The notes below the pieces were generated by a model. It searched no databases and had not been told where the DNA came from. It worked only from the letters and a program-made list of their open reading frames with translations. The translations under genes and the position numbers were made by a program. From assembly GCF_001190745.1 (NCBI RefSeq), contig NZ_CP012196.1, positions 372,001 through 436,000 of the forward strand: a stretch of 64,000 bases of DNA, written 5' to 3'. The DNA comes from Campylobacter gracilis (GTDB taxonomy: Bacteria; Campylobacterota; Campylobacteria; Campylobacterales; Campylobacteraceae). Shown piece by piece: positions 26,260 through 36,217 of this stretch (position 1 is the stretch's first letter; every line of letters starts with the position of its first letter).

Positions 26260-26817
26260 ATGATACTGATCGCAGGACTTGGGAATCCTGCTCAGAAATA
26301 CGCAGATACCAGACACAACGTCGGATTTATGCTAATCGACGAAATTTTAAAGACGGGCGGCTTTAGCGAGCTCGGCTCGTCTAAATTCCAAGGCGAGCTT
26401 TTTAAAAAGGGCTCGCTGCTTCTTTTAAAACCCCAAACTTTTATGAACTTAAGCGGCAACTCCGTAAAGGCGGTGAATGATTTTTATAAACCCGAGCGCA
26501 TCATCATAGTGCACGACGATATAGATTTGGATCTAGGCGCCGTTAAATTTAAAAAAGGCGGCAGTAGCGGCGGGCACAACGGCATCAAATCGATTGATGC
26601 GCTAATCGGTGCAGATTACGAGCGCGTGCGTATCGGCGTGGGCAAAAAACAGCAGGATCAGGATGCGGCAAATTTCGTGCTCGGAAATTTTAGCGAAAGT
26701 GAGCGCGAAAAGCTAGGCGAAATTTTACCCTATGTCGCGCGCGCGGTAAAGGAGCTCATTTGCTCGGATATAGAGCAGGTCGCGCAAAAATTTACGATTA
26801 AAAAGGCTAGGGTGTGA
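26260..26817 (+). CDS. pth: Peptidyl-tRNA hydrolase
   Basis: Pth frees tRNA from prematurely released peptidyl-tRNA. The 185-residue protein shows [19 protein letters not shown] (catalytic His near residue 20), [23 protein letters not shown] with the catalytic Asp, and [11 protein letters not shown]. Starts eight bases after rplY and overlaps the next start by four bases. Confidence 0.96.
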   Translation: MILIAGLGNPAQKYADTRHNVGFMLIDEILKTGGFSELGSSKFQGELFKKGSLLLLKPQTFMNLSGNSVKAVNDFYKPERIIIVHDDIDLDLGAVKFKKGGSSGGHNGIKSIDALIGADYERVRIGVGKKQQDQDAANFVLGNFSESEREKLGEILPYVARAVKELICSDIEQVAQKFTIKKARV

Positions 26818-27860
26818 AGTTATACGTAAAATACGCAGCTCTTTCCTATCTGAAGTATTTTTTTATCCTGCTAATAGCCCTTGAGTGCTTTTACGTAGGT
26901 ATCGATGTGCTTACTAATCTCAAAGATTTTCCCTCAAGCGCGAATACTGCTCTTTTGTATATTGCTCTAACCGCAGCGGTCGCGCTTAGCTACACGCTGC
27001 CGCTAAGTCTTATTTTTGCGCTTATTTTGATGGGCTTTAATATGATCCGTAGCAACGAGCTGGTGAGCTTTTATGCGCTTGGAGTTAGCAAAAACGCTCT
27101 GATAATTCCTCCATTTTTGATTGCACTTGCAATTACTGCGAGCTTTATAGCTTTAAATTCCACCCCGTTTGCATACGCGTTAAAATTTCAAAAGAATTTA
27201 ACTGATTTATCGCCTACGGGAGGAGATATGTTTTTGAAATTTGAGGGTAAATATATCTATATCAAAGCTCTAAACGGCAAAAACGCAAATGATATAACGA
27301 TCTTTAATATAGGGGATAACTCCGTTGCTTCGCGCTCGCATGCAAGCTCTGGCGAATACGCAGGCAAAATTTGGCATCTACGCGACGTAAATACCACTAC
27401 TTTACCAACGCAGCTTAAGCTTGGAGGAAGTGGATTAAAAAGTAAGCTTAGCGCGCAGAGCGAGGCGCTTAAGGGCTTTGATCCAAGCTCAATTGCAAGC
27501 GTTTATGATACGAGTAATGTATATTCAATCAGGGATGCTCTGCGTTCGATCCGCACCTTTTCGCATCAAGGTGTTAATATCTCCACTATAAAAGCAAGTC
27601 TTTATAATATGATATTTTTCCCGTTGTTTGCACCTTTGGCGGTATTGGTTCTGTATTATTACCTGCCCGTTACGGGACGATTTTTTAATCTTGCGCTACT
27701 AAGCTTTGGATTTTTTATCGCTACGCTATGCGCTTGGGGCGTTCTTTTCGTGTTGATTAGGTTTTCTCTCAACGGCGTCATCATCCCAGAATTTGGCATT
27801 ATCGTGCCCATAATAGCGCTATTAGGCTTTGCGGCATTTTTGGTTTTTAAGCATCGTTAA
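26814..27860 (+). CDS. LptF/LptG-family permease (YjgP/YjgQ)
   Basis: A 348-residue inner-membrane protein of the LptF/LptG family, the membrane half of the ABC exporter that pulls lipopolysaccharide to the outer membrane. There are three hydrophobic segments near the start (residues about 10-30, 45-75, 95-118), a periplasmic beta-rich domain (120-260) and three more segments at the end. It corresponds to the permease gene between pth and lysA in C. jejuni. Which of LptF or LptG it represents cannot be settled from sequence alone. Starts with GTG overlapping the pth stop. Confidence 0.85.
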   Translation: MKLYVKYAALSYLKYFFILLIALECFYVGIDVLTNLKDFPSSANTALLYIALTAAVALSYTLPLSLIFALILMGFNMIRSNELVSFYALGVSKNALIIPPFLIALAITASFIALNSTPFAYALKFQKNLTDLSPTGGDMFLKFEGKYIYIKALNGKNANDITIFNIGDNSVASRSHASSGEYAGKIWHLRDVNTTTLPTQLKLGGSGLKSKLSAQSEALKGFDPSSIASVYDTSNVYSIRDALRSIRTFSHQGVNISTIKASLYNMIFFPLFAPLAVLVLYYYLPVTGRFFNLALLSFGFFIATLCAWGVLFVLIRFSLNGVIIPEFGIIVPIIALLGFAAFLVFKHR

Positions 27861-27905
27861 GCCTTGATTTGTTAGAATGGCGCAAAATTTATCGGTGGAA
27901 ATTCT

Positions 27906-29219
27906 ATGGATTATTCAAGTTTAGCCCGCAAATACGGCACCCCTTTATACGTTTACGATTTTAACGAGATACAAAAGAATTTTATAGCGCTCAAAGAGGT
28001 CTTCGCAGCGCGCAAATCGCTCGTCTGCTTCGCTATTAAAGCCAATTCTAATCTTAGCGTTTTGAAGTTTTTGTCGGATCTGGGCAGCGGCTTTGACTGC
28101 GTCAGCATCGGCGAGCTGCGCCGCGCTCTGTATGTCGGCGCAAAGAGCTATAAGATCATATTCTCTGGCGTCGGCAAGCAAGATGGCGAGCTCGAATTTG
28201 CGCTAAAGTCAGACATCTTGCTAATAAATTTAGAAAGCGAAGCCGAGATGCTGCGTCTGGAGCGGATCGCGCAAAAGCTAAATAAGCCCGCTCGCATCAG
28301 CATCCGCGTAAATCCAAACGTCGATGCTAAGACCCACCCCTACATCTCCACGGGGCTAAATGAGAACAAATTCGGCGTCAACATCGAGACCGCGCGCAAG
28401 ATGTATATCTACGCCAAAAAGAGCAAATTTTTAAATCCCGTCGGTATCCACTTTCACATCGGCAGCCAGCTTACGGACATCTCTCCGATCTGCGACGCCG
28501 CAAAGATCGTAAGCGACCTGCTGCGCGAACTGCGAGCCCTTGAGATCGATATAAAATTTTTCGACGTGGGCGGCGGCATCGGCATCCGCTACGAGGATGA
28601 AAAACAGATCGTGCTCTACGACTACGCGCAAGGAATTTTAAAGAGCCTAAGCGGTCTAGACGTCACGATCGTGTGCGAGCCCGGGCGCTTCATAGCAGGA
28701 GCAGCGGGAGTCTTCCTTACCCGCGTGCTTTACGAAAAACAAAACTGCGGCAAGCGCTTCGTCATCGTTGACGGCGCGATGAACGATCTCATACGCCCGA
28801 GCCTCTACGGCGCGCACCACGCCATCGAGATCATTGGCGCTTCGGAGGGTATAAATTTAAACGAACCGGACGCAAGCGAAGTAAATTTAGGCAGCAGAGG
28901 CGAGGATCAAACAAGCGGCTCTGACGCGGATCAAAAAAATTTGGGCGGCGTAAATTTAGCCGAAACTAGCCTCTGCGACGTCGTCGGTCCGATCTGCGAA
29001 AGCGGCGACTTTTTAGCCAAAGGGGTGAGCTTGCCTAGCCTGCAAAGCGGCGATCTGCTCGCGATAAAAAGCGCCGGCGCCTACGGCTTTTCTATGTCTA
29101 GCAACTACAACACCCGCTGTCGCGCTGCCGAGGTCGCGGTTTACGACGGACAGGACCGCCTGATTAGAAAGCGCGAGAGCTTTGATGAACTAATCGCGCT
29201 AGAAAAGGATCTCGTATGA
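27906..29219 (+). CDS. lysA: Diaminopimelate decarboxylase with insertion before the active-site cysteine
   Basis: LysA makes lysine by decarboxylating meso-diaminopimelate with PLP. The PLP lysine is K45 in CFAIKANSN, the HIGSQ motif is near 184-188, GGGIGIRY near 222-229 and CEPGRF near 257-262. The substrate-binding CDVVGPICESGD follows at about 357-368. Between the strand HHAIEII (near 304-310) and that motif lies a 45-residue Asn/Gly/Asp/Ser-rich insert (about 311-356) with repeated VNLG/VNLAE words, where normal LysA has a short turn. Length 437 against a usual 400-420. RBS GGTGGAAATT precedes 27906. Confidence 0.94.
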   Translation: MDYSSLARKYGTPLYVYDFNEIQKNFIALKEVFAARKSLVCFAIKANSNLSVLKFLSDLGSGFDCVSIGELRRALYVGAKSYKIIFSGVGKQDGELEFALKSDILLINLESEAEMLRLERIAQKLNKPARISIRVNPNVDAKTHPYISTGLNENKFGVNIETARKMYIYAKKSKFLNPVGIHFHIGSQLTDISPICDAAKIVSDLLRELRALEIDIKFFDVGGGIGIRYEDEKQIVLYDYAQGILKSLSGLDVTIVCEPGRFIAGAAGVFLTRVLYEKQNCGKRFVIVDGAMNDLIRPSLYGAHHAIEIIGASEGINLNEPDASEVNLGSRGEDQTSGSDADQKNLGGVNLAETSLCDVVGPICESGDFLAKGVSLPSLQSGDLLAIKSAGAYGFSMSSNYNTRCRAAEVAVYDGQDRLIRKRESFDELIALEKDLV

Positions 29220-29545
29220 TCCGCGCGGTGAGCCGTCTAAAACGCAGCGCAATCTTAAATTTCAAATCCGAGCGCGCAGCGGCTTTAAATTTTAACGCAG
29301 CAGCAAGCGCGGCCCTAAATTTTAAATGCACCGCCGCTTTAAATTTCAGATCCCGCTGCGACGAATTTTATCGCGCCTTTTTAGCGCGCGGAAGTTGCGG
29401 CGCAGCTATCCTAAGCGATGAAATTTTAAGTTCGCGAGGTCAAAATTTCAAAGCGTGCGGCAAAAGAGGCGGCGTGAAATTTTTAAAATCCGCGCCGAAA
29501 TTCGCGGGCGAGCAAAAGGAAGGTTGTGATGCAAAACATCGATGA
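29216..29545 (+). CDS. Low-complexity open frame between lysA and pheA
   Basis: A 109-codon frame that overlaps the lysA stop by four bases and runs into pheA. The first half repeats ALNFK-like words at least four times (AILNFKS, AALNFNA, AALNFKC, AALNFRS), reflecting repeated GCTTTAAATTTTAA DNA. I recognise no family. C. jejuni has a different gene at this place (a HAD-type protein, from memory). It may be a decayed gene overwritten by the genome's favourite AAATTT word, kept open by chance, or a real but unusual peptide. The overlapping start gives it some support. Confidence 0.35.
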   Translation: MIRAVSRLKRSAILNFKSERAAALNFNAAASAALNFKCTAALNFRSRCDEFYRAFLARGSCGAAILSDEILSSRGQNFKACGKRGGVKFLKSAPKFAGEQKEGCDAKHR

Positions 29546-30605
29546 TCTACGCGTTTGTATCGACAGGCTGGATGATGAAATTTTGCGCCTTATCGACGAG
29601 CGCATGGGGTTTGTCAAAAAGATCGGCGAGCTGAAGCAGACCGCGGGCAGCGCGATCTACCGCCCGGAGCGCGAGCGCTCGATCATCAGCAGGCTGGACG
29701 GCGGAAAGGCGCGAAATTTAAGCAAAGAGGCGATCGAGGCGATATTTTTTGAAATTTTTTCGGTTTCGCGAAATTTAGAAAAGCCGCAGATCGTCGCGTT
29801 TTTAGGGCCTTTCGGCACCTATTCGCACCAAGCCGCCAAGAGCCGCTTCGGCGCGGTAAGCTCCTATCTGCCGCTCTCAAACATCGAGGCGGTCTTTAAG
29901 GAGCTTGATAGCGGCGAGGCCAAATACGGCGTCGTGCCGATCGAAAATAATACCGAAGGCGCGGTAGGCGCGACGCTTGATTGCTTGCGAAAATACGAAG
30001 GCGTCAAGATCGTCGCCGAAATTTATATGGATATCCACCACTGCTTTGCGAGCCATTGCGACGACGTAAGCACGGTGGATCAGATATTCTCGCATCCGCA
30101 GGGATACAATCAGTGCCTTAAATTTTTAGACGATCACGGCCTTAGCGGCGTTAAATTTACCGCGACCAAATCGACCGCGCTTGCGGCGCAGATGGCGGCT
30201 GCTACGCCGCACTCCGCCGCGATCTGCTCCAAGATCGCCGCCGATCTTTACGGCGTGCCGATGATGTTTCAAAAGATCGAGGACAACTCCGCCAATCGCA
30301 CGCGCTTTTTCGTGCTGAGCGACTTTAAAAACCAAAAGAGCGACCGCAACAAAACGAGCATCCTAGCCAAAACTGACGACCGCCCGGGCGGGCTCGTGGA
30401 CTTTTTGCAGATGTTTCGCAACGAGGGGATAAATTTAACCAAATTAGAAAGCCGCCCTGTCAAGCTTAGGGATTTTAAATGCGTATTTTATGTTGATTTT
30501 GAAGGGCACATCGACGACGAACGCGTGGCGCGCGTACTGCAAAACGCACAGAAAAACGGCCACGAAATCACCTGGCTGGGAAGCTATATAAACGGAGGGG
30601 AGTGA
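29529..30605 (+). CDS. pheA: Chorismate mutase/prephenate dehydratase
   Basis: Bifunctional enzyme leading from chorismate to phenylpyruvate. Residues 1-90 are an AroQ-type mutase ([26 protein letters not shown]); then prephenate dehydratase with [13 protein letters not shown] and the TKSTALA and [12 protein letters not shown] motifs, the latter holding the catalytic Thr-Arg-Phe. An ACT regulatory domain at the end shows [13 protein letters not shown] and ESRPVK, so feedback control by phenylalanine is expected. The start ATG 29529 follows GGAAGGTTGTG. It overlaps hisC by four bases. Confidence 0.95.
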   Translation: MQNIDDLRVCIDRLDDEILRLIDERMGFVKKIGELKQTAGSAIYRPERERSIISRLDGGKARNLSKEAIEAIFFEIFSVSRNLEKPQIVAFLGPFGTYSHQAAKSRFGAVSSYLPLSNIEAVFKELDSGEAKYGVVPIENNTEGAVGATLDCLRKYEGVKIVAEIYMDIHHCFASHCDDVSTVDQIFSHPQGYNQCLKFLDDHGLSGVKFTATKSTALAAQMAAATPHSAAICSKIAADLYGVPMMFQKIEDNSANRTRFFVLSDFKNQKSDRNKTSILAKTDDRPGGLVDFLQMFRNEGINLTKLESRPVKLRDFKCVFYVDFEGHIDDERVARVLQNAQKNGHEITWLGSYINGGE

Positions 30606-31714
30606 TGAAATTTAACGAATTTGTAGAAAATCTGAGCAATTACGAAGCAGGCAAGCCGATCGAGCTTGTGGTGCGGGAGTTTGGTATCCGCAAGCAAGAC
30701 GTGCTAAAGCTTGCCAGCAACGAAAACCCCTTCGGCACTAGCGAGGCAGTGCGGGATGCGATCGTGCAAAATGCCGCCTGTGCGCATCTTTACCCCGATG
30801 ATTCGATGTATGAGCTAAAGGGCGCGCTCGCCTCGAAATTCGGCGTAGAGCCGCAAAATATCATCATCGGCGCGGGCAGCGATCAGATCATCGAGTTTGC
30901 GCTACACGCCAAGCTCAATTCGCGCCGCGCGATACTGCAGGCGGGCGTTACCTTTGCGATGTACGGCATCTACGCAAGCCACTGCGAGGCTAAAGTTTAC
31001 AAAACGAGCGCGCAGGAGCACGACCTAGCCGAACTTTTAAAAATTTATAACGCGCACAGGGATGAAATTTCGGTCATCTTTTTGTGCGTGCCGAACAACC
31101 CGCTTGGCGAGTGCTTGGATGCGGAGGCGGTGTATGAGTTCGCTGGCAGCGTGGATGAAGACACACTTTTAGTGATTGATGCCGCATACAACGAATTTGC
31201 AGCATTTAAAGATGAACGCAAGAGGCTTGATCCTAAGCTTTTAATTCAAAATTTTAAAAACGTACTCTATCTAGGCACCTTCTCGAAAGTCTATGGCCTA
31301 GGCGGTATGCGCGTAGGCTACGGCATCGCGCCGCGGCAAATCATAAACGCGCTTTATAAGCTACGACCGCCCTTTAACATCACGACGCTAAGCCTCGCAG
31401 CGGCAATTGCGGCGCTAAAAGACGAGGCTTTCGTGCAAAAAAGCCTGCAAAACAACGCCGCGCAGATGAGCCGCTTCGAGGATTTTGCGCGCGAGCAAAG
31501 CTTAGAATTTATCCCTAGCTACGCAAATTTCATCACGTTTAAACTTAGCCCGCCGCTAGATAGTAGCGAGCTTTGCGAGCAGCTTCTGCGCCGCGGCATC
31601 ATCATTCGAAATTTAAAAAGCTACGGGCTAAACGCCGTGCGTATCACGATCGGCACACAGGGGCAAAACGATCGCGTCTTTGGCACGCTGGGAGAGATTT
31701 TGAGTGGATATTAA
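30602..31714 (+). CDS. hisC: Histidinol-phosphate aminotransferase
   Basis: A 370-residue fold-type I PLP aminotransferase of histidine synthesis. [11 protein letters not shown] is near the start, CVPNNPLGE near 160, DAAYNEF near 194 and the PLP lysine lies in [17 protein letters not shown] near 225-241. Overlaps pheA at the start and dxs by eleven bases at the end. In C. jejuni fliF, fliG and fliH sit between hisC and dxs; here nothing does. Confidence 0.94.
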   Translation: MMKFNEFVENLSNYEAGKPIELVVREFGIRKQDVLKLASNENPFGTSEAVRDAIVQNAACAHLYPDDSMYELKGALASKFGVEPQNIIIGAGSDQIIEFALHAKLNSRRAILQAGVTFAMYGIYASHCEAKVYKTSAQEHDLAELLKIYNAHRDEISVIFLCVPNNPLGECLDAEAVYEFAGSVDEDTLLVIDAAYNEFAAFKDERKRLDPKLLIQNFKNVLYLGTFSKVYGLGGMRVGYGIAPRQIINALYKLRPPFNITTLSLAAAIAALKDEAFVQKSLQNNAAQMSRFEDFAREQSLEFIPSYANFITFKLSPPLDSSELCEQLLRRGIIIRNLKSYGLNAVRITIGTQGQNDRVFGTLGEILSGY

Positions 31715-33536
31715 AAATAAAAGCCTGGAGGAGCTGCGGGAGCTCTGTGCGCAGATCAGAGCGCGCATCATCGAAGTCGTGAGCAAAAACGGCGGCCATC
31801 TAAGCTCAAACATGGGCGCAGTCGAGCTCATCGTAGCGATGCACTACGTATTCGACGTCACGAGCGATCCGTTTATCTTCGACGTAAGCCACCAAAGCTA
31901 CGCGCACAAGCTTCTGACGGACCGCTGGGAGGAGTTCGGCTCGCTTAGGCAGTTCGGCGGCATTAGCGGCTACACGAAGCCTAGCGAGAGTAAATTTGAC
32001 TACTTCGTGGCGGGGCACGCCTCGACGTCGATCTCTTTAGCCGTGGGTGCGGCAAAGGCTATCAAGCTCAAAGGCGAGGATAGAATCCCCGTGGTCTTAA
32101 TTGGTGACGGATCGATGAGCGGCGGCATGACTTATGAGGCGATGAACGAATTAGGCGATCTGCGCCTGCCCTGCATCATCATTCTAAACGATAATAAAAT
32201 GAGCATCAGCAAGCCTATCGGCGCCTTTAGCAAATACTTAAGCCAAGCGATGGCGGGCGAGACATATCAAAAATTTAAATCCCACGTAAGAGAGCTGCTC
32301 TCTCACGCTCCGCAAAGCGCGACGTATATGGCAAAGCGCTTTGAAAATTCCTTAAAGCTCATCATCCCTGGGATGTATTTTGAGGAGCTAGGGCTTGATT
32401 ACATCGGTCCCGTGGACGGGCATAATCTAGAGGATCTAATATCAGCGCTAAAGACGGCAAAAAGCGCGCGTAAGCCCGTCGTCGTGCACGCTCAAACGAT
32501 CAAAGGCAAAGGCTATGACAAGGCGGAGGGCTATTTGGAGAGTTGGCACGGAGTAGGACCTTTCGATATTCAAAGCGGAGAATTTAAGAAAAAATCCGCC
32601 GCCAAAAGCGCCACGCAAATTTACGCTGAAGCTCTTTTAAATTTAGCCGCCAAGCATGAAAACGTCGTGGGCGTGACCGCTGCGATGCCAAGCGGCACCG
32701 GCATGGATAAGCTGATCGAGAAATTTCCCCACCGCTTCTGGGACGTCGCGATCGCCGAGCCGCATGCGCTAAGCTCGATGGCTGCGATGGCGCGCGAGGG
32801 TTTTAAGCCGTACGTTACGATATATTCGACCTTCATGCAGCGCGCGTTCGATCAGATCGTCCATGACGCGGCGATTATGAATCTAAGCTTAGTCCTTGCG
32901 ATGGATCGCGCCGGCATCGTGGGCGAGGACGGCGAGACGCATGAGGGGGTCTTTGACGTGAGCTTTTTAAACGCGATCCCAAACGTCAGTATGTGCGCGC
33001 CGCGAGACGAGACGAGCTTTAAACGGATCATCGAGTACTCCTACGCGCACGAGGGGGTTTTGGCGATCCGCTATCCGCGCGGAAGCTTTATCTTGAACTG
33101 CGACGAGACCGGTGCATCTGCAGTAGAGCTTGCAAAATCGGTGTTTCTAAAGCGCAGCGATAGCGCGCGAGTGGCGCTCATCGGCTACGGAAACGGCGCT
33201 GGCAGAGCGTATAAAACGGCCGAGGCGCTGGAGGGGCAGATAGAGACGGACGTCGTAGATCTGGTCTTTGCAAAGCCTTTAGACGCCGAGTTTTTACGAA
33301 GTTTGGCTAGCAAAGATAAAATTTGGTACGTCTTTAGCGACAATGCCAAAAAGGGCGGCGTCGGTGAAATTTTAAGCGCATTTTTGCAAGAAAATGAAAT
33401 TTCGGACGTAAAGATCGTGAGCTTCGAGTTTGCTGATATCTTTTTACCGCACGGCAAGACCGCCGACGTGGAGCGTAGCTTGGGCTTGGATATCCAAACT
33501 CTGGCCGAGCAAATATTAAGTGATAAAAAGTATTAG
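31704..33536 (+). CDS. dxs: 1-deoxy-D-xylulose-5-phosphate synthase
   Basis: Dxs condenses pyruvate and glyceraldehyde phosphate with thiamine diphosphate, starting the non-mevalonate isoprenoid route; it depends on the cofactor made by ThiL at the window start. At 610 residues it has [13 protein letters not shown] near 30-42, [12 protein letters not shown], the ThDP/Mg motif [15 protein letters not shown] near 132-146 continuing to NDNKMS, and the transketolase-type [15 protein letters not shown] near 411-425. Its start (TGGATATTAAAAAT region, GTG/TTG-type) lies inside the end of hisC. Confidence 0.95.
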   Translation: MDIKNKSLEELRELCAQIRARIIEVVSKNGGHLSSNMGAVELIVAMHYVFDVTSDPFIFDVSHQSYAHKLLTDRWEEFGSLRQFGGISGYTKPSESKFDYFVAGHASTSISLAVGAAKAIKLKGEDRIPVVLIGDGSMSGGMTYEAMNELGDLRLPCIIILNDNKMSISKPIGAFSKYLSQAMAGETYQKFKSHVRELLSHAPQSATYMAKRFENSLKLIIPGMYFEELGLDYIGPVDGHNLEDLISALKTAKSARKPVVVHAQTIKGKGYDKAEGYLESWHGVGPFDIQSGEFKKKSAAKSATQIYAEALLNLAAKHENVVGVTAAMPSGTGMDKLIEKFPHRFWDVAIAEPHALSSMAAMAREGFKPYVTIYSTFMQRAFDQIVHDAAIMNLSLVLAMDRAGIVGEDGETHEGVFDVSFLNAIPNVSMCAPRDETSFKRIIEYSYAHEGVLAIRYPRGSFILNCDETGASAVELAKSVFLKRSDSARVALIGYGNGAGRAYKTAEALEGQIETDVVDLVFAKPLDAEFLRSLASKDKIWYVFSDNAKKGGVGEILSAFLQENEISDVKIVSFEFADIFLPHGKTADVERSLGLDIQTLAEQILSDKKY

Positions 33537-33551
33537 TTAATATCAACTTTG

Positions 33552-33583
33552 TTTAAAGTAAAATTTGATAATATCACTTTAAA
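33552..33583. promoter_or_regulatory. Inverted repeat over the perR promoter region
   Basis: TTTAAAGT and ACTTTAAA form a perfect eight-base inverted repeat 16 bases apart, flanking GATAATATC, which could be the -10. It lies 18 bases before the perR start. PerR proteins commonly control their own promoters, so this may be the operator. The trailing AAAATTTTTT also allows a weak dxs terminator. Confidence 0.4.
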
Positions 33584-33601
33584 ATTTTTTGAAGGACAAA
33601 A

Positions 33602-34012
33602 ATGAGCCACGTAGAACTACTCAAAACTTGCGGTTTGAAAGCAACTCCTCAAAGATTGTGCATCCTAAAGGTGCTCGATCGCCACGAACATCCAAGCATA
33701 GATGACCTATACGAGGGGATCAAAGAGGACTATCCATCCATTTCGCTGGCGACGGTTTATAAAAATTTAAACACCCTACTTGACGAAGGGGTCGTAGTCG
33801 AGGTCAATGCGCCGAATAAAAAGAGTCGCTACGACATTTATCAGATGCCGCACATCCACGTCGTATGCGAAAAATGCGGCAACGTCACGGATCTTTTCAT
33901 GGATGATGCTTTTAATAAGGACGTTTTGAAAAACATCGAGCGCAAAGCGGGCAATTTCATCCGCAAGCTAAATATCACGGCTACGGTCGAAGACTGCGAA
34001 AAGTGTAGATAG
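33602..34012 (+). CDS. perR: Peroxide-responsive Fur-family repressor PerR
   Basis: A 136-residue Fur-family regulator. Winged-helix part: GLKATPQRLCILKVL, with SISLATVYKNLNTL as recognition helix. Metal part: HIHVVC near 84-89 and two CxxC pairs (C89/C92 and C132/C135) for structural zinc. It is compared with C. jejuni PerR, which has the same length class and lies in the same dxs-perR order, so PerR is favoured over Fur. PerR senses peroxide through metal-catalysed oxidation and represses catalase and similar genes. AAGGACAAAA precedes the ATG. Confidence 0.9.
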   Translation: MSHVELLKTCGLKATPQRLCILKVLDRHEHPSIDDLYEGIKEDYPSISLATVYKNLNTLLDEGVVVEVNAPNKKSRYDIYQMPHIHVVCEKCGNVTDLFMDDAFNKDVLKNIERKAGNFIRKLNITATVEDCEKCR

Positions 34013-34060
34013 TTTAAAGAATTTTCTGCTATCATTACCCACTTTATTTTTGGAGCGGGT

Positions 34061-35479
34061 ATGCAAACTAAGCGTAAATTTTTATTGAGCGACGATTCGA
34101 TTCTGCGGACGCTAGAGCGTGCGGGGCTGAAATGTCGCAAGGTAAAGATCGCTTGGTTTTATACTTCGTTCTACCCCGAAATTTACTACATCCGCCAAAA
34201 CGACGAATGCTCTTTGCACCACAAAAAAGAGGATCTCGACAGACAAACTCTAAATTTTAAAATTTCAAAAGATGATTTCAAAGAGGCTTTAAAAAGCAGG
34301 ATCGCCCGCGTCGTGCAAAAGAGCCGCTACGGCTTTGCTAACGACGAGGCGGAGTTTTGGCTAGAGCTTTACGGCGGCGAGCTAAATATGCTAGCGGTGC
34401 TGCGGGCTAAATTTAAAGACGAGCTCTCTAGCGCAAATTTTGATTTTGCAAAAACCTTCGGCAGCACCGATTTTTGCGAGATCACCGACGATTACCGCTA
34501 CAAAAGCCGCTATCTGGCGCGCTACGGCATCCCGCCGCGATCTCTTGATTTCGCGCATGCACGCAACGTTTTTGAAAAATTTAGCCGAGTTAAATTTTTC
34601 GCGCCGCCCTATGCAGATAGTGTTAAGCTTGCGCGTTTGGCGCTTGAGCTAGCGTGGACGAGAGCGTGCGGCGCAAAAAGCGAGTATCAAAAAAGCCTAG
34701 CCCCCGAAGCGCTTCACGAGCTGCGCGTGCAGATCCGCAAATTTAGAGCCGTTTTGAAGCTGTCCGCGCCGCTTTTCGAAGCTGAAAAAAAGGATGAAAT
34801 TTTAAAACTCCTCGCAGAATTTATGAGCCGCAGCAATCAGCTGCGAGACCTTCACGTTTTTGCGGAGTTTTTAAAGGCCGACGACGCGCCTGCGAGCTTT
34901 TTGCAGCAGCTAAATCTTATCACAAAGCGCTCGGAGGATAAAATTTTAGAATTTCTTTCTAGCGCAGAATTTACAAATTTAAGCGGCGCTATCAGCGGCT
35001 TTTTAAACGGCGCGGACGGCATCTACGCACGCAGCGAATATGAAAAAATTTCAAAAAAGTTCGCATCCGCCCGCCTTTGCAAGCTGATTAAGAGCTTGCG
35101 TGCAGAGCTAAAAAATTTAAAGCAAGGCTCGCTGCTGCAGGCATTTCACGACGTACGTATAGGACTAAAGAGGCTACGATACGCGCTTGAAATTTTTGCA
35201 AGAAGCTTTGATGAAGGCTGCGTCAGAGAGCTGTTTAAGCGCACCAAAGCTGCCTGCGAGGATTTCGGCGCGCTGCAAGATATCAGCGTGTGGCGAAATT
35301 TTATCGCGATCTATCAAAAAGCAAGCGATAAAAGCGGCGTCGCGTTTGCGTATCTGCTGGCTCTGGACGCCCGTTTAAACGACCGCCGCGCCGAGCTGGA
35401 GGAAAAAATTTTAAATGAAAAAGAGCCTCTTTTGCGCGCGCTGAAAAGATCGCTGCGTAAAATCAAAGCATACGAATAA
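34061..35479 (+). CDS. CYTH-like/CHAD-domain protein
   Basis: A 472-residue protein. Residues 1-170 resemble a degenerate CYTH triphosphate-tunnel domain (KRKFLLSDDSIL start, alternating charged strands, DDYRYKSRYLARYG). Residues 190-470 form a helical CHAD domain with LHELRVQIRKFRAVLKL and HDVRIGLKRLRYALEIF, the two conserved His/Arg helices that bind polyphosphate in characterised members. It lies between perR and ubiE as in C. jejuni. TATCAT near 34030 may be its -10. Polyphosphate binding is inferred from family. Confidence 0.82.
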   Translation: MQTKRKFLLSDDSILRTLERAGLKCRKVKIAWFYTSFYPEIYYIRQNDECSLHHKKEDLDRQTLNFKISKDDFKEALKSRIARVVQKSRYGFANDEAEFWLELYGGELNMLAVLRAKFKDELSSANFDFAKTFGSTDFCEITDDYRYKSRYLARYGIPPRSLDFAHARNVFEKFSRVKFFAPPYADSVKLARLALELAWTRACGAKSEYQKSLAPEALHELRVQIRKFRAVLKLSAPLFEAEKKDEILKLLAEFMSRSNQLRDLHVFAEFLKADDAPASFLQQLNLITKRSEDKILEFLSSAEFTNLSGAISGFLNGADGIYARSEYEKISKKFASARLCKLIKSLRAELKNLKQGSLLQAFHDVRIGLKRLRYALEIFARSFDEGCVRELFKRTKAACEDFGALQDISVWRNFIAIYQKASDKSGVAFAYLLALDARLNDRRAELEEKILNEKEPLLRALKRSLRKIKAYE

Positions 35480-35488
35480 GGAAAGCCC

Positions 35489-36217
35489 GTGCAAAAACAG
35501 GAAAAAATCATAAAGATGTTCGATGAGATCGCACCTACCTACGATCTGGCAAACCGCGCCATCAGCTTCGGTGTGGACGTTTCGTGGCGCAAAAAAGCGG
35601 TCGAGCTGACGCTTGAAAAGCTTAAAGGAAAGCTCGTGAGTATCGCCGACGTCGCGTGCGGCACGGGCGATATGATAAGTTCGTGGCGCGACGGCGCGGC
35701 ACAGCACGGCGTGCAGATCGAGCGGATCGTAGGGATCGATCCCAGCGAAGGAATGCTCGAGGTAGCGAGGCAAAAATTCCCTAGCTGCGAGTTTATCAAA
35801 GCAACCGCGGGCGCCACGACGTTAGATGATGCAAGCGTGGATATTTTAAGCATCAGCTACGGCATAAGAAACGTCGTGGAGCTGGACGCGGCGCTTGCGG
35901 AGTTTAACCGCGTCATTAAACCCGGCGGCTCGCTCGTAGTTTTGGAATTTACCAAAGCCGCAAGCGGCGGGCTCGCGTTTAAAATCAGAGATTTTTACGT
36001 AAGCAAAATTTTACCCAAAATCGGCGCCTTTATCTCGAAAAACAAAGAAGCCTACGAGTATCTGCCAAGCTCCATCGGCAGCTTCCTAGACGCCGCGAGC
36101 TTTAGCGAAAAGCTCAAAAACGCGGACTTTGAGCTGCGCGTGCAAAAGGGCTTTAGCTTCGACGTCAGCACGCTTTTCATCGCCGAAAAAATCGCGCAAA
36201 AGAGCGATGATGCTTAG
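35489..36217 (+). CDS. ubiE: Demethylmenaquinone methyltransferase (UbiE/MenG)
   Basis: A 242-residue SAM-dependent methyltransferase that finishes menaquinone, the respiratory quinone of Campylobacter. It shows MFDEIAPTYDLANRAISFGVD, the SAM motif VACGTGDM near 68-75, SISYGIRNV near 125-133 and NRVIKPGGSLVVLEF near 148-162. GTG at 35489 follows AAGGAAAGCCC. It overlaps the xseA start by eleven bases. Confidence 0.93.
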   Translation: MQKQEKIIKMFDEIAPTYDLANRAISFGVDVSWRKKAVELTLEKLKGKLVSIADVACGTGDMISSWRDGAAQHGVQIERIVGIDPSEGMLEVARQKFPSCEFIKATAGATTLDDASVDILSISYGIRNVVELDAALAEFNRVIKPGGSLVVLEFTKAASGGLAFKIRDFYVSKILPKIGAFISKNKEAYEYLPSSIGSFLDAASFSEKLKNADFELRVQKGFSFDVSTLFIAEKIAQKSDDA

